Below are positions 16,272 through 24,853 of a stretch of 64,000 nucleotides of DNA, piece by piece. A program made the position numbers and the translations under genes. A model generated the notes under the pieces. The model made no database searches and was not told the DNA's origin. It saw nothing but the letters and a program-made list of their open reading frames with translations. The stretch lies in assembly GCA_038530285.1 (NCBI GenBank), contig JBCBCY010000006.1, positions 115,623 through 179,622 on the forward strand. Direction: 5' to 3'. This DNA comes from JASJAR01 sp038530285 (GTDB lineage: Bacteria > Pseudomonadota > Alphaproteobacteria > Rhodobacterales > Rhodobacteraceae). Position 1 is the stretch's first letter. Each line of letters starts with the position of its first letter.

Positions 16272-17269
16272 CGTTCAAAACGATTGACTGGGCGGGCACA
16301 TCCGTCCCCGCCCTTGGCATGGGCTGCTGGGCAATTGGTGGACCATTTTCCATGGCCGGTCGCGCCGTGGGCTGGGGCGCGGCGGATGATGCCACCTCAA
16401 AAGCGGCCATCGCAGCGGCCTATGACGCAGGGCTTCGCATCTTTGACACCGCCCAAGCCTATGGCACAGGCCATTCAGAAACACTTTTGGGCGAGGTTCT
16501 GGCCGGCAAACCCGACGCGCGGATCGTCACCAAGGTCGGGATCGGGACCGACCCTGACACGCGCAGCCTGACGGGTTGGGAAACCGACCCCGCCGCCCTT
16601 GAACGCAGTCTTGATGCCTCCCTGTTCCGGCTGAAACGCGACCAGATCGATCTGGCACTTCTGCATCCAAACGAATTGTCTGTCCAAGAGGCCGAACCGG
16701 TGTTCGACTGGCTGGACCACGAACGCGCCAAAGGACGCGTCAGCGCTTTCGGATGGAGCACCGATGAGACCCAAAAGGCCCAAGCCTTTGCCAACCGCGA
16801 CGGCTTTGGCGCGGTCGAACTTGCCGCAAACCTGTTTTTCCGGCCCCAGGCGCTGCTGGATACCCTGCACGAGGACGCGCTGGTCCCGCTGATCCGCTCG
16901 CCGCTGGGCATGGGGCTTCTGGGCGGCCGTATCACCAAAGACACGCGGTTTGCGGCCGATGATGTGCGTGCCAAGGATGACCATTGGCTGAAGCTGTTCG
17001 ATGAAGGGCGACCGAACCCGGCGTTTTTGGACAAGATCGACGAGGTGCGCGCGCTTTTGACCGCAGATGGCCGGTCTTTGGCGCAAGGGGCGATCGGCTG
17101 GCTCTGGGCGCTTGATCCGCGCGCAATCCCTGTTCCAGGTCTCAGAACGCCCAAGCAGGTCGCGGATCTGGCCGGCGCCTTGGAATACGGGCCCCTGCCC
17201 GCAGCCCTGTTTGACGAGATCGAAGCCCTGATGGATCGGCCAGGTGCAGATCAAACGCGGCCTGGCTGA
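16268..17269 (+). CDS. Aldo/keto reductase
   Basis: 333-residue NADPH-dependent TIM-barrel oxidoreductase. The catalytic tetrad is visible as Asp and Tyr in FDTAQAYGTGHSE, Lys in VTKVGIG, and His in LLHPNE. The C-terminal coenzyme segment has IPVPGLRTPKQV. It overlaps the merR-type gene by ATGA and is probably the regulator's target. The substrate cannot be told from the sequence; detoxification of reactive carbonyls is a reasonable guess given MerR control. Confidence 0.92.
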   Translation: MTFKTIDWAGTSVPALGMGCWAIGGPFSMAGRAVGWGAADDATSKAAIAAAYDAGLRIFDTAQAYGTGHSETLLGEVLAGKPDARIVTKVGIGTDPDTRSLTGWETDPAALERSLDASLFRLKRDQIDLALLHPNELSVQEAEPVFDWLDHERAKGRVSAFGWSTDETQKAQAFANRDGFGAVELAANLFFRPQALLDTLHEDALVPLIRSPLGMGLLGGRITKDTRFAADDVRAKDDHWLKLFDEGRPNPAFLDKIDEVRALLTADGRSLAQGAIGWLWALDPRAIPVPGLRTPKQVADLAGALEYGPLPAALFDEIEALMDRPGADQTRPG

Positions 17270-17291
17270 GCGGGGCCGCGCATATGATCTG

Positions 17292-17312
17292 CTGACGCGG
17301 ATGTGAGCGGCC
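17292..17312. repeat. Shared intergenic 21-mer, copy 1
   Basis: The 15-mer CTGACGCGGATGTGA plus six further bases matches 38952-38972 in 20 of 21 positions. Both copies lie just after a stop codon of an oxidoreductase gene and before another gene. No dyad is common to both. Confidence 0.5.
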
Positions 17313-17355
17313 TGATGTGTAGACGAAACCCGTCTGACCGTGCGAGGTTTGCGCC

Positions 17356-18147
17356 ATGCGCAGCCTGCTTATCGTCCTGATGCTTCTTTGTGTGCCGGTG
17401 GCGGCCCAGACCCCAGACCAGATGCCGGTCGATGTGGAACTGGCCCTGATGGTGGATGCCTCACGCTCAATGCGGCCCGATGAGCAGGCCCTCCAGCGGC
17501 GCGGCTATGCCGAAGCGTTGCGCAGCGCCAATGTGATCTCGGCGATTGAGGCGGGTTTATTGGGCCGGGTGGCGCTGACCTATATGGAATGGTCAGGGTC
17601 CAACACCGCCAAGGCCGTGGTCCCCTGGACCCTGATTGAGACGCCCGCCGATGCCTTTGCTTTTGCCACCGCCCTAGAAGCGCCGTTGAAACCGTCCGGC
17701 GGGCGCACATCCGTGGCCAGTGCGATTGACTACGGGGCCGAAGCGATCCGAACCAACAGGTTCAAAGGCGCGCGACAAGTGATCGATATTTCAGGGGACG
17801 GCCCCAATAACGCGGGCCCTTTGGTCGATGCGTCGCGCGACAAGGCACTTGCAGACGGCATGATCATCAACGGGCTGCCGTTGATGACCCGCGACGGGGT
17901 CGGCGCGGGCTGGCATCTTGATGAGCTTGATCTTTACTATGCAGCCTGCGTGATCGGGGGGCCGGGTGCCTTCCTGATCCCGGTCCATGAATGGTCCGAT
18001 CTGGCGGCCGCCGTGCGCCGCAAGATCGTTCTGGAACTTGCAGATGCAGATGCGGGCCTGCCGGTGCCCTTTGTCCCGGCCAACTATGATTGCCAGATCG
18101 GCGAAAAGCTGTGGGAAGAGTTTCGCCGCAACATCGATTGGCCCTGA
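17356..18147 (+). CDS. Secreted DUF1194 / VWA-like protein
   Basis: 263 residues. The signal peptide is MRSLLIVLMLLCVPVAAQ. The mature domain starts VDVELALMVDASRSM, with a metal-ion-dependent adhesion-site pattern (D-x-S-x-S), followed by SGGRTSVASAIDYG and IDISGDGPNNAG, all typical of DUF1194, a von Willebrand A-like family of Rhizobiales and Rhodobacterales. The C-terminus has a single Cys (ANYDCQIG). It is probably periplasmic. The role is unknown, and its neighbours do not help. Confidence 0.9.
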   Translation: MRSLLIVLMLLCVPVAAQTPDQMPVDVELALMVDASRSMRPDEQALQRRGYAEALRSANVISAIEAGLLGRVALTYMEWSGSNTAKAVVPWTLIETPADAFAFATALEAPLKPSGGRTSVASAIDYGAEAIRTNRFKGARQVIDISGDGPNNAGPLVDASRDKALADGMIINGLPLMTRDGVGAGWHLDELDLYYAACVIGGPGAFLIPVHEWSDLAAAVRRKIVLELADADAGLPVPFVPANYDCQIGEKLWEEFRRNIDWP

Positions 18148-18207
18148 GCGGGCGTGTGCGTCGGCTTTCGTCTTGACGCAGGGGCTGGGCCTGTCAGAAC
18201 CAAAGCC

Positions 18208-19251
18208 ATGGGGACGGGCAGACTAACCATTGACCTTGAAGCCTTGGTCGACAACTGGACCGCGCTGGATCGCGCGTCTGCGGGCGATGTTGAAACAGGC
18301 GCGGTGGTCAAGGCTGACGGCTACGGTCTGGGGATCGCCCCGGTCGCGACGGCTTTGGCCCGCGCCGGGGCGCGCCGCTTCTTTGTGGCCATTGCCGAAG
18401 AGGGTGCCGAGCTGCGCAAAGTTCTGGGCGATGGGCCCGAAATCAACGTCTTTTCGGGCCATATGTCCGGCGACGGGGCGCTGTTGCGCGACGCCGCCCT
18501 GACCCCGATGCTCAATTCCACCGAACAGGTCGCCCGCCATCTGGCCGAAACCCGCGACCTGCCGTTCGGCATACAGTTGGACACGGGCATGAACCGTCTG
18601 GGGGTGGAACCTGTGGACTGGGCCGCCCTTCGTGAACCCGTGCTCGACCGCGGCCCCACCCTGGTGATGAGCCATCTGGCCTGCGCAGATGAACCCGACC
18701 ACCCGATGAACGCCCAACAGCTTGCGGCGTTTACGACCATGACCGAAGGGCTTGAGGTGCCGCGATCATTTTCTGCCACGGGTGGGATCGTGATGGGGCC
18801 GGAGTATCACTTCAACCTCACCCGGCCCGGCATCGGCATGTATGGCGGCATGCCGTTCGAAGACGCGCTGCCGGTGGCCTATCTGAACATCCCCGTGGTG
18901 CAGACCCGCATGGTCGAAGCGGGCGAAACCGTGGGCTATGGCAATGCCTGGACGGCCGAGCGCGACAGCCAGATCGCCACGATTGCGGTGGGCTACGCCG
19001 ATGGTCTGATCCGCGCGATGGGCAACAAGGCCCGGGTGTTCTGCGAAGGCCAGCCCTGCCCCGTTGTTGGCCGGGTATCTATGGACCTGATCACGGTCGA
19101 TGTGACCGATCTGGCCGAAATCCCCGAAGTGCTGGAGGTTTTGAACCCCCAGCAAACGGTCGATGATCTGGCCGAAGCGGCCGGCACAATCGGCTACGAA
19201 ATCCTGACCTCGCTGGGTGCGCGTTACGACCGTTGGATCCACGGCGCATGA
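18208..19251 (+). CDS. alr: Alanine racemase
   Basis: 347-residue PLP enzyme that makes D-alanine for peptidoglycan. The PLP lysine is in VVKADGYGLG near residue 35. The barrel strand has QLDTGMNRLG and SHLACAD, the domain junction has RPGIGMYGG, and the second active-site region holds VGYADGLIRA and GRVSMDLITVDV. The ATG at 18208 is used, since upstream codons are not family-like. Its stop shares an ATGA with the mlaE-like gene. Confidence 0.96.
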   Translation: MGTGRLTIDLEALVDNWTALDRASAGDVETGAVVKADGYGLGIAPVATALARAGARRFFVAIAEEGAELRKVLGDGPEINVFSGHMSGDGALLRDAALTPMLNSTEQVARHLAETRDLPFGIQLDTGMNRLGVEPVDWAALREPVLDRGPTLVMSHLACADEPDHPMNAQQLAAFTTMTEGLEVPRSFSATGGIVMGPEYHFNLTRPGIGMYGGMPFEDALPVAYLNIPVVQTRMVEAGETVGYGNAWTAERDSQIATIAVGYADGLIRAMGNKARVFCEGQPCPVVGRVSMDLITVDVTDLAEIPEVLEVLNPQQTVDDLAEAAGTIGYEILTSLGARYDRWIHGA

Positions 19252-20021
19252 GCGCGCTTGCCGCATTGGGGGCCGCTGTCCTGGGCATGTTGGCCGCCGT
19301 GGGACGCATTGCGGTCTTCGCTGCTGAAACCCTAAGCCATCTGGTGCGCCCGCCGTTTTATCCGCGCGAGTTCGGGGCCGCGCTTGTCAACATCGGATAT
19401 TTCTCGCTGCCCGTGGTGGGGCTGACGACGATCTTCACCGGCGGCGCCCTGGCTCTGCAGATTTTCGCGGGTGGCGCACGTTTTTCAGCCGAAGCCGTGG
19501 TGCCCCAGATCGTGGCCATCGGCATGGTGCGCGAATTGGGCCCGGTGCTTGTGGGGTTGATGATCGCCGCGCGGGTGACGTCTTCCATCGCGGCTGAGAT
19601 CGCGACCATGAAAGTGACCGAACAGATCGATGCGCTGGTCACCTTGTCGACGAACCCGATGAAATACCTCACCGTGCCGCGTGTGCTGGCAGCCACCCTG
19701 GTGATGCCTGTTCTGGTGGCCGTCGGCGACACGATCGGCATTTTGGGCGGCTGGTTTGTGGGCACGGGGCGATTGGGCTTCAATCCGGCCACCTATATGA
19801 CCAACACGGTTGATTTTCTGGAATGGATCGACATCGTGTCATCGCTGACCAAAGGCGCGGTCTTCGGCTTTCTGGCTGCTTTGATGGGGTGTTATTTCGG
19901 CATGTCGTCTGGCCGGGGCGCGCAAGGCGTGGGCCGCGCCACCAAATCGGCCGTGGTTGCCGCCAGCGTGTTGATCCTGGCGGCGAACTTCCTTCTCACC
20001 GAACTGTTTTTTGCGGCATGA
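19248..20021 (+). CDS. mlaE: MlaE-family ABC transporter permease
   Basis: 257 residues with five or six hydrophobic segments. Family marks are GLTTIFTGGALALQ, MVRELGPVLVGLMIAARVTSSIAAE and MKVTEQIDAL, the conserved cytoplasmic helix of MlaE/YrbE permeases. The family moves phospholipids between inner and outer membrane. It is coupled by ATGA to alr and to the ATPase gene. The periplasmic MCE protein (MlaD) and MlaC are not in this window, so they must be elsewhere if the system is complete. Confidence 0.93.
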   Translation: MSALAALGAAVLGMLAAVGRIAVFAAETLSHLVRPPFYPREFGAALVNIGYFSLPVVGLTTIFTGGALALQIFAGGARFSAEAVVPQIVAIGMVRELGPVLVGLMIAARVTSSIAAEIATMKVTEQIDALVTLSTNPMKYLTVPRVLAATLVMPVLVAVGDTIGILGGWFVGTGRLGFNPATYMTNTVDFLEWIDIVSSLTKGAVFGFLAALMGCYFGMSSGRGAQGVGRATKSAVVAASVLILAANFLLTELFFAA

Positions 20022-20764
20022 TCGAACTTAAAGGCGTTCATAAATCCTTCGGCGCGAAACACGTGCTGCGCGGGGTCGATCTGGTGATCCCCAAGGGCGA
20101 AAGCATGGTGGTGATCGGTGGCTCGGGGACGGGCAAATCCGTCACGCTGAAATGTGTGCTGGGCTTGATCCGGCCCGACCGGGGCAAGATCACGCTGGAC
20201 GGCGAAGATGTGACCCGCGCCGAACGCGACGCGTTTCTGGCCCGCTTCGGGATGCTCTTTCAGGGCGCGGCCCTTTTTGACAGCCTTCCGGTCTGGCAAA
20301 ACGTGGCCTTTCGGCTGTTGCGCGGATCGTTGAAAAAACCCAAAGCGCAAGCGCGCGAGATCGCGATTGAAAAGCTGCGCCGTGTGGGGCTGACCGGCGA
20401 TGTGGCCGACCTGTTTCCCGCCGAATTGTCCGGCGGCATGCAGAAACGGGTTGGACTGGCGCGCGCGATTGCCGCCGAGCCCGAGATTATCTTTTTTGAC
20501 GAACCCACCACCGGGCTCGATCCGATCATGGCCGGCGTGATCAACGACCTGATCCGCGAGATCGTGACCGAAATGGGGGCCACCGCGATGACGATCACCC
20601 ATGACATGACGTCGGTGCGTGCGATTTCCGACAAGGTCGCAATGCTGCATGACGGGGTGATCCAGTGGACCGGCCCGGTTGATGAAATGGACAGCACGCC
20701 AGACCCTTATGTGCGCCAGTTCGTCTCGGGTTCTGCCGAAGGCCCGATTGAAGCGGTGCGCTGA
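20018..20764 (+). CDS. mlaF: MlaF-family ABC transporter ATPase
   Basis: 248-residue ATPase. It has Walker A GGSGTGKSV, signature LSGGMQKRVGLARAIA, Walker B IIFFDEPTTGLDP and the switch His in TITHDM. The signature with GGMQKRVGLARA is typical of MlaF/Ttg2A. The start shares an ATGA with the permease stop. It should energise the lipid transport complex from the cytoplasmic face. Confidence 0.95.
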   Translation: MIELKGVHKSFGAKHVLRGVDLVIPKGESMVVIGGSGTGKSVTLKCVLGLIRPDRGKITLDGEDVTRAERDAFLARFGMLFQGAALFDSLPVWQNVAFRLLRGSLKKPKAQAREIAIEKLRRVGLTGDVADLFPAELSGGMQKRVGLARAIAAEPEIIFFDEPTTGLDPIMAGVINDLIREIVTEMGATAMTITHDMTSVRAISDKVAMLHDGVIQWTGPVDEMDSTPDPYVRQFVSGSAEGPIEAVR

Positions 20765-20787
20765 CGCCGGCGCAAGCGCATCTGGTG

Positions 20788-20834
20788 TTAACAGAAAATT
20801 AGTAAAATATTTCAGTAATTTAACGGAAAATTTG
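20788..20834. repeat. Two 15-bp direct repeats upstream of 20905 gene
   Basis: TTAACAGAAAATTAG (20788-20802) and TTAACGGAAAATTTG (20820-20834) are 32 bases apart, about three helical turns, in an A+T-rich gap directly before a TTGACA at 20835-20840. The pattern suggests a tandem activator site. It resembles one half of the CtrA box but is not a full match. Confidence 0.55.
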
Positions 20835-20904
20835 TTGACAGCGCAGGTGGCCGCTGGGTACGACCGTGACTGTGAGGAAGGCGGGGACTTGGGAAAGGTA
20901 CCCG

Positions 20905-21408
20905 ATGGATAACGTCCTTCTGTTCGACATGTTCACCCGCATGGCTGTCGTGCTTTGTGCAGCGGCGGTTGCAGGCCTGGCTTTGCAGCGGTTCAAAGCC
21001 TCGACCTCATCAAACAAATATCTCTACGCAACGGTTGGTCTGGTGACCGGTACGCTCAGTCTTATCGGGTTTGCCGATGTCCTGTCTGGCCAGCCAACAC
21101 ATCCTTTCGTCGTTATCGCAAGCCTGTTGTCACCGCTGGGTTGGGCTGTGACACTATGGGTTGCATGGACGCCGTCACGACACATGTACTACTTTGCATC
21201 CAGCGCATACGGCGGGTCGGCCGGTGTGCGCCGTGACAGAGCGCTCAAGCAGCGCCGAACAGGAAAGGAAGCGGTGTTGGCGGTGGTAGACAGCCCAGTG
21301 AACGTGACGGCAGACCCCGTATTCCGGAGCATCAAGCCCGTTGCGCGACCGGACTGGCCGATGCCGTTGACGCTTGAATTTCTGCCCGGGACAGATCGCC
21401 AAAGGTGA
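20905..21408 (+). CDS. Small integral membrane protein, unknown
   Basis: 167 residues with three predicted membrane segments (AVVLCAAAVAGLALQRF, TVGLVTGTLSLIGFADVL, VVIASLLSPLGWAVTLWVAW) and a basic, soluble C-terminal tail of about 70 residues. The ATG at 20905 has AAAGG 8 bases upstream. No family was recognised. It ends in a GTGA overlap with the pqiA-like gene, so the two are coupled and may work together in the envelope. Confidence 0.75.
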   Translation: MDNVLLFDMFTRMAVVLCAAAVAGLALQRFKASTSSNKYLYATVGLVTGTLSLIGFADVLSGQPTHPFVVIASLLSPLGWAVTLWVAWTPSRHMYYFASSAYGGSAGVRRDRALKQRRTGKEAVLAVVDSPVNVTADPVFRSIKPVARPDWPMPLTLEFLPGTDRQR

Positions 21409-21857
21409 CCCTTCGGACGGGTATGATCGCGGCCAATCTGGCTCTTCTGGTGGTCTTTCCTGTCGCGTGGTTTGCGCCCTTGCTGCGGGCGGGTTTGCTG
21501 CCGATCTTCGGATTGGACGAGATCAGCGTGATCTCTGGGCTGGTCTCACTGTGGCAGAGCGATCCGTTGATGGCGGGGCTTGTGGCCCTGCTTGCTTTGG
21601 TCGCGCCCTATGTCAAAACCCTTGGGCTGGCGGCCGTGCAGCTGGGCCGCGCGCCGCGGCGGCTTTTGCCCGTGATCACCTGGGCGGGGCGGCTGGCGAT
21701 GGCCGACATCTTTCTGATCGCGCTTTATATCGTGATTGCGCGCGGCGTCGGGGTCGGACGGGTTGAAACGGGCTGGGGCCTGTATCTTTTTACTGCGGCC
21801 ATTTTGGTGTCGCTTGCTTTGTCTTGGGCCGAAAAGGCCAGCACGCCTGACCCATAA
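21405..21857 (+). CDS. Paraquat-inducible protein A-like membrane protein
   Basis: 150 residues, a single PqiA domain with four membrane helices. Recognisable segments are FAPLLRAGLLPIFGLDEISVIS, ALVAPYVKTLGLAAVQLG and ITWAGRLAMADIFLIALYIV. The two CxxC zinc ribbons of E. coli PqiA are absent. PqiA works with MCE proteins in envelope lipid transport. The start is the GTG at 21405, which overlaps the previous stop; the ATG at 21423 is the alternative. It is near mlaE-mlaF but separated by one unknown gene. Confidence 0.82.
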   Translation: MTLRTGMIAANLALLVVFPVAWFAPLLRAGLLPIFGLDEISVISGLVSLWQSDPLMAGLVALLALVAPYVKTLGLAAVQLGRAPRRLLPVITWAGRLAMADIFLIALYIVIARGVGVGRVETGWGLYLFTAAILVSLALSWAEKASTPDP

Positions 21858-21961
21858 GCGGAAACAAATTGGTGCCGGATCAGGGCACGATCTTGGGCGC
21901 CGCCCATGCTAAACTCATGGTTGAGTACCGGCCCTGTGTTTAGTGTGAGGGGTATTGTGTT

Positions 21962-22720
21962 ATGACGCCGGACGACCAGAAGACTTCTATTCTTGAACAT
22001 ATTCGACACGGGCTTGAGGTGGTGGCGATTTGCCTGACAACCTGCCTTGGCCTTGGCCTTTTGACTTCGGTCATCATGGCCGCGCTGGGGATTTGGCCCT
22101 GGCTTTCGCTGCCCGCACATGTTGGCGCCAATGCGATTGACGCCGGACCGATCCTGCAGATCGGCCTTTGCGTTGTCCTTGCGACTATCCTTGCGATGCT
22201 GCCGGCCTCTGCACGCGTGATGCGGCTGGAACGGGTCCACCGCAGCTTTCAAATCGACATGAACGACGTCACCCGGGCCTATTACGCGGCCCATGCGGCC
22301 GACCGGGCAGGCGTTTTTCAGATGCACCGCGAATTCGACGCGATGCGCGAACGCATGGACTTTCTGACCACCCACCCCGATCTGGGGTCGCTCGATCCCG
22401 AAATCCTGGAACTGGCGGCGCAGATGTCGACCGAAGCGCGCGATCTGGCCGGGATCTATTCTGACGAACGGGTCGCACATGCCCGGTCGATGCTGGCCGA
22501 ACGCCAAGGCGAAGCCGAACGGCTCGACCGGCTGATTGACCGCGCCCATGTGGTCACGCGCGACATCCGGCGCACGCTAGAGGATGTGACCCTGAAAGAG
22601 GATACGATCCGGTCGCGCGTTGCGATGCTGCGCGATGAGCTCGAAACGCTCTGGCCCGAGATCACCGAGGGCGCGCCGCCGCCGCATCCGACGCTGAAGC
22701 TGCGCCTGGCCGCCGAATAG
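21962..22720 (+). CDS. Membrane protein with cytoplasmic coiled coil
   Basis: 252 residues. Two membrane helices (residues about 18-45 and 63-82) are followed by a long charged, helical domain (residues 90-235) full of heptad-like Arg/Glu/Leu, for example RLDRLIDRAHVVTRDIRRTL. GAGGGG lies about 10 bases before the ATG. I recall relatives beside radA being annotated as DNA repair proteins, apparently by association; nothing in the sequence supports that. It is monocistronic or leads into radA, 53 bases away. Confidence 0.75.
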   Translation: MTPDDQKTSILEHIRHGLEVVAICLTTCLGLGLLTSVIMAALGIWPWLSLPAHVGANAIDAGPILQIGLCVVLATILAMLPASARVMRLERVHRSFQIDMNDVTRAYYAAHAADRAGVFQMHREFDAMRERMDFLTTHPDLGSLDPEILELAAQMSTEARDLAGIYSDERVAHARSMLAERQGEAERLDRLIDRAHVVTRDIRRTLEDVTLKEDTIRSRVAMLRDELETLWPEITEGAPPPHPTLKLRLAAE

Positions 22721-22773
22721 GCTTTGACGGCAAGTCAGCTTGCAGGCCGCGCCCCTCCGCGCCATTAGGGGGG

Positions 22774-24135
22774 ATGGCAAAGGACGCTGGATTTTCCTGC
22801 ACAAGCTGCGGCGCGGTTCATTCGAAATGGTCCGGGCGCTGCGACGCTTGCGGTGAATGGAACACGATCGTCGAAGATGTGGGCCTGTCAAAGGGCCCCG
22901 GCAAAGCGGCCCTTGGCGCCAAACGCGGTGCGACCGTGACACTCACAGACCTTGCGGGCACCGAAGCGGCGGTGCGCCGGTCCGCGTCAGGCATGGCGGA
23001 ACTGGACCGCGTCCTTGGCGGCGGGCTGGTCCCGGGCTCGGCGATTTTGGTGGGCGGCGATCCCGGTATCGGCAAATCGACGCTTCTGTTGCAGGCCGCG
23101 GCCCAGTTTGGCGAGGCTGGCGTGAAGGTCGCCTATATCTCGGGCGAAGAAGCCACCGCGCAAGTTCGGATGCGCGCCACGCGGCTTGACCTTGAAAAAG
23201 CGCCGGTGAAGCTGGCGGCGGAAACAAACCTGCGCAACATCCTGACCACGCTGGAAAAAGACACGCCCGGGCTGATCGTCATCGATTCCATTCAAACCAT
23301 GTGGCTGGACACCATCGACAGTGCGCCGGGGTCGGTCAGCCAGGTGCGTGCGGCGGCCCACGAATTGGTGCGCTTTGCAAAGTCAAAAGGCGCGGCGGTG
23401 ATTGTCGTGGGCCATGTGACCAAAGAAGGCCAGATCGCAGGCCCCCGCGTGGTCGAACACATGGTCGACACCGTGCTTTATTTCGAAGGTGAACGGGGCC
23501 ATCAGTTTCGCATCTTACGCGCGGTGAAAAACCGCTTTGGCCCGGCAGATGAGATCGGCGTGTTTGAAATGCGCGGCGACGGGCTGGCCGAAGTCGCCAA
23601 CCCCTCGGCCCTGTTTTTGGGCGACCAGGACAGCCCGTCGCCCGGCACAGTGGTCTTTGCCGGCATCGAAGGTACAAGGCCCCTGTTGTCGGAAATCCAG
23701 GCGCTGGTCTCACCCGCCCCCGCCGGCCAGGCTCGACGGTCTGTTGTCGGCTGGGATGGCGGCCGGCTGGCAATGATCCTGGCGGTCCTCGAAGCGCGCT
23801 GCGGCATCCCCTTTGCGGGCCTCGACGTCTATCTCAACGTCGCGGGCGGCTTGCGCATCGCCGAACCTGGCGCGGACCTGGCTGTGGCCGCGGCGCTACT
23901 TTCCGCGCGTGAAGATACCGCCCTGCCCCCAAGCACTGTTGTTTTCGGCGAAATCAGCCTATCAGGGGCCCTGCGACCGGTGGGGCAAACCGAGACGCGG
24001 TTGAAGGAAGCGGCAAAGCTGGGCTTCGACCGGGCCTTGGTGCCGGCACGAACGAAAACGGGCGAGAGCGGCGTCAGGGCGCAACAATTCCCTGATTTGG
24101 CCAAACTCGTCGGAGATATATTCGGCGCGGGATAA
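22774..24135 (+). CDS. radA: DNA repair protein RadA
   Basis: 453 residues, a helicase that extends recombination intermediates. The N-terminal C4 zinc finger (CTSCG and CDACG) is followed by the RecA-like core with Walker A GGDPGIGKST, the RadA-specific KNRFG motif near residue 253, and a C-terminal Lon-like peptidase fold (GLDVYLNVAGGLRI) without protease activity in this family. It is 16 bases from cvpA and likely co-transcribed with it. Confidence 0.97.
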   Translation: MAKDAGFSCTSCGAVHSKWSGRCDACGEWNTIVEDVGLSKGPGKAALGAKRGATVTLTDLAGTEAAVRRSASGMAELDRVLGGGLVPGSAILVGGDPGIGKSTLLLQAAAQFGEAGVKVAYISGEEATAQVRMRATRLDLEKAPVKLAAETNLRNILTTLEKDTPGLIVIDSIQTMWLDTIDSAPGSVSQVRAAAHELVRFAKSKGAAVIVVGHVTKEGQIAGPRVVEHMVDTVLYFEGERGHQFRILRAVKNRFGPADEIGVFEMRGDGLAEVANPSALFLGDQDSPSPGTVVFAGIEGTRPLLSEIQALVSPAPAGQARRSVVGWDGGRLAMILAVLEARCGIPFAGLDVYLNVAGGLRIAEPGADLAVAAALLSAREDTALPPSTVVFGEISLSGALRPVGQTETRLKEAAKLGFDRALVPARTKTGESGVRAQQFPDLAKLVGDIFGAG

Positions 24136-24151
24136 GCGCCGGGAGGCAGGA

Positions 24152-24727
24152 ATGGAAGGTTTCACCCTGATCGACGGGATCGTCGCTGTGGTTGTCGTGT
24201 TGTCGGCGCTGTTGGCGTATTCGCGCGGTTTCGTGCGCGAAGCGCTGGCCATTGGCGGCTGGATTGTCGCCGCGATCGCCGCATTTGTTTTCGCCCCCCA
24301 GGTCGAACCGCTGATCAAGGAAGTCCCGTTGGTGAACGACTTTCTTGCCGGGTCCTGCGAATTGGCGATGATCCTAGCGTTTGCGGCCGTCTTTGCGGTC
24401 GCGCTCATTATCATATCGCTTTTGACGCCGCTGTTTTCATCGGCCGTGCAAAACTCGGGCGTGTCCGGCGTGGACCAGGGCCTTGGCTTTTTGTTCGGCG
24501 TCGCGCGCGGGCTGTTGTTGGTGGTCGTCGCGCTGGTGGTCTACGACCGCGTGATCCTCGGCGATCCGATCCCGATGGTCGATGAAAGCCGCACGGCCAA
24601 ATTGTTTGCCGAGGTTCAAGACAACATCAACGACGCAATCCCCGAAGAGGCCCCCGGCTGGATCGTGGGCCGCTACGAAGAGCTGATTGCGAATTGCGAA
24701 GCCGGCGAGGCTGCAAGCGACGCGTGA
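24152..24727 (+). CDS. cvpA: CvpA family membrane protein
   Basis: 191 residues with four membrane helices, starting MEGFTLIDGIVAVVVVLSAL. The conserved N-terminal pattern LLAYSRGFVREAL and the GVDQGLGFLFGVARGLL turn identify CvpA, first found for colicin V production in E. coli. GGAGG precedes the ATG by 7 bases. The acidic tail is soluble. Its position just before purF is the same as in E. coli, where cvpA and purF share an operon. Confidence 0.92.
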   Translation: MEGFTLIDGIVAVVVVLSALLAYSRGFVREALAIGGWIVAAIAAFVFAPQVEPLIKEVPLVNDFLAGSCELAMILAFAAVFAVALIIISLLTPLFSSAVQNSGVSGVDQGLGFLFGVARGLLLVVVALVVYDRVILGDPIPMVDESRTAKLFAEVQDNINDAIPEEAPGWIVGRYEELIANCEAGEAASDA

Positions 24728-24853
24728 GGCTTGATGCCCACCGATTGGGCAGCCCCAGGGAATGCCGCCAAGTTTCTATGACAGAGGCGTGACAGCGGGG
24801 CATACGCGCTCTATGTGTTAACGCGGCTGCCACCAAACGGATTCGGATCGCCC

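Noticed and set aside
16475..17254. Minus-strand 259-codon frame opposite the aldo/keto reductase
   Set aside because: Shadow frame; the plus strand has the complete catalytic tetrad and operon context.
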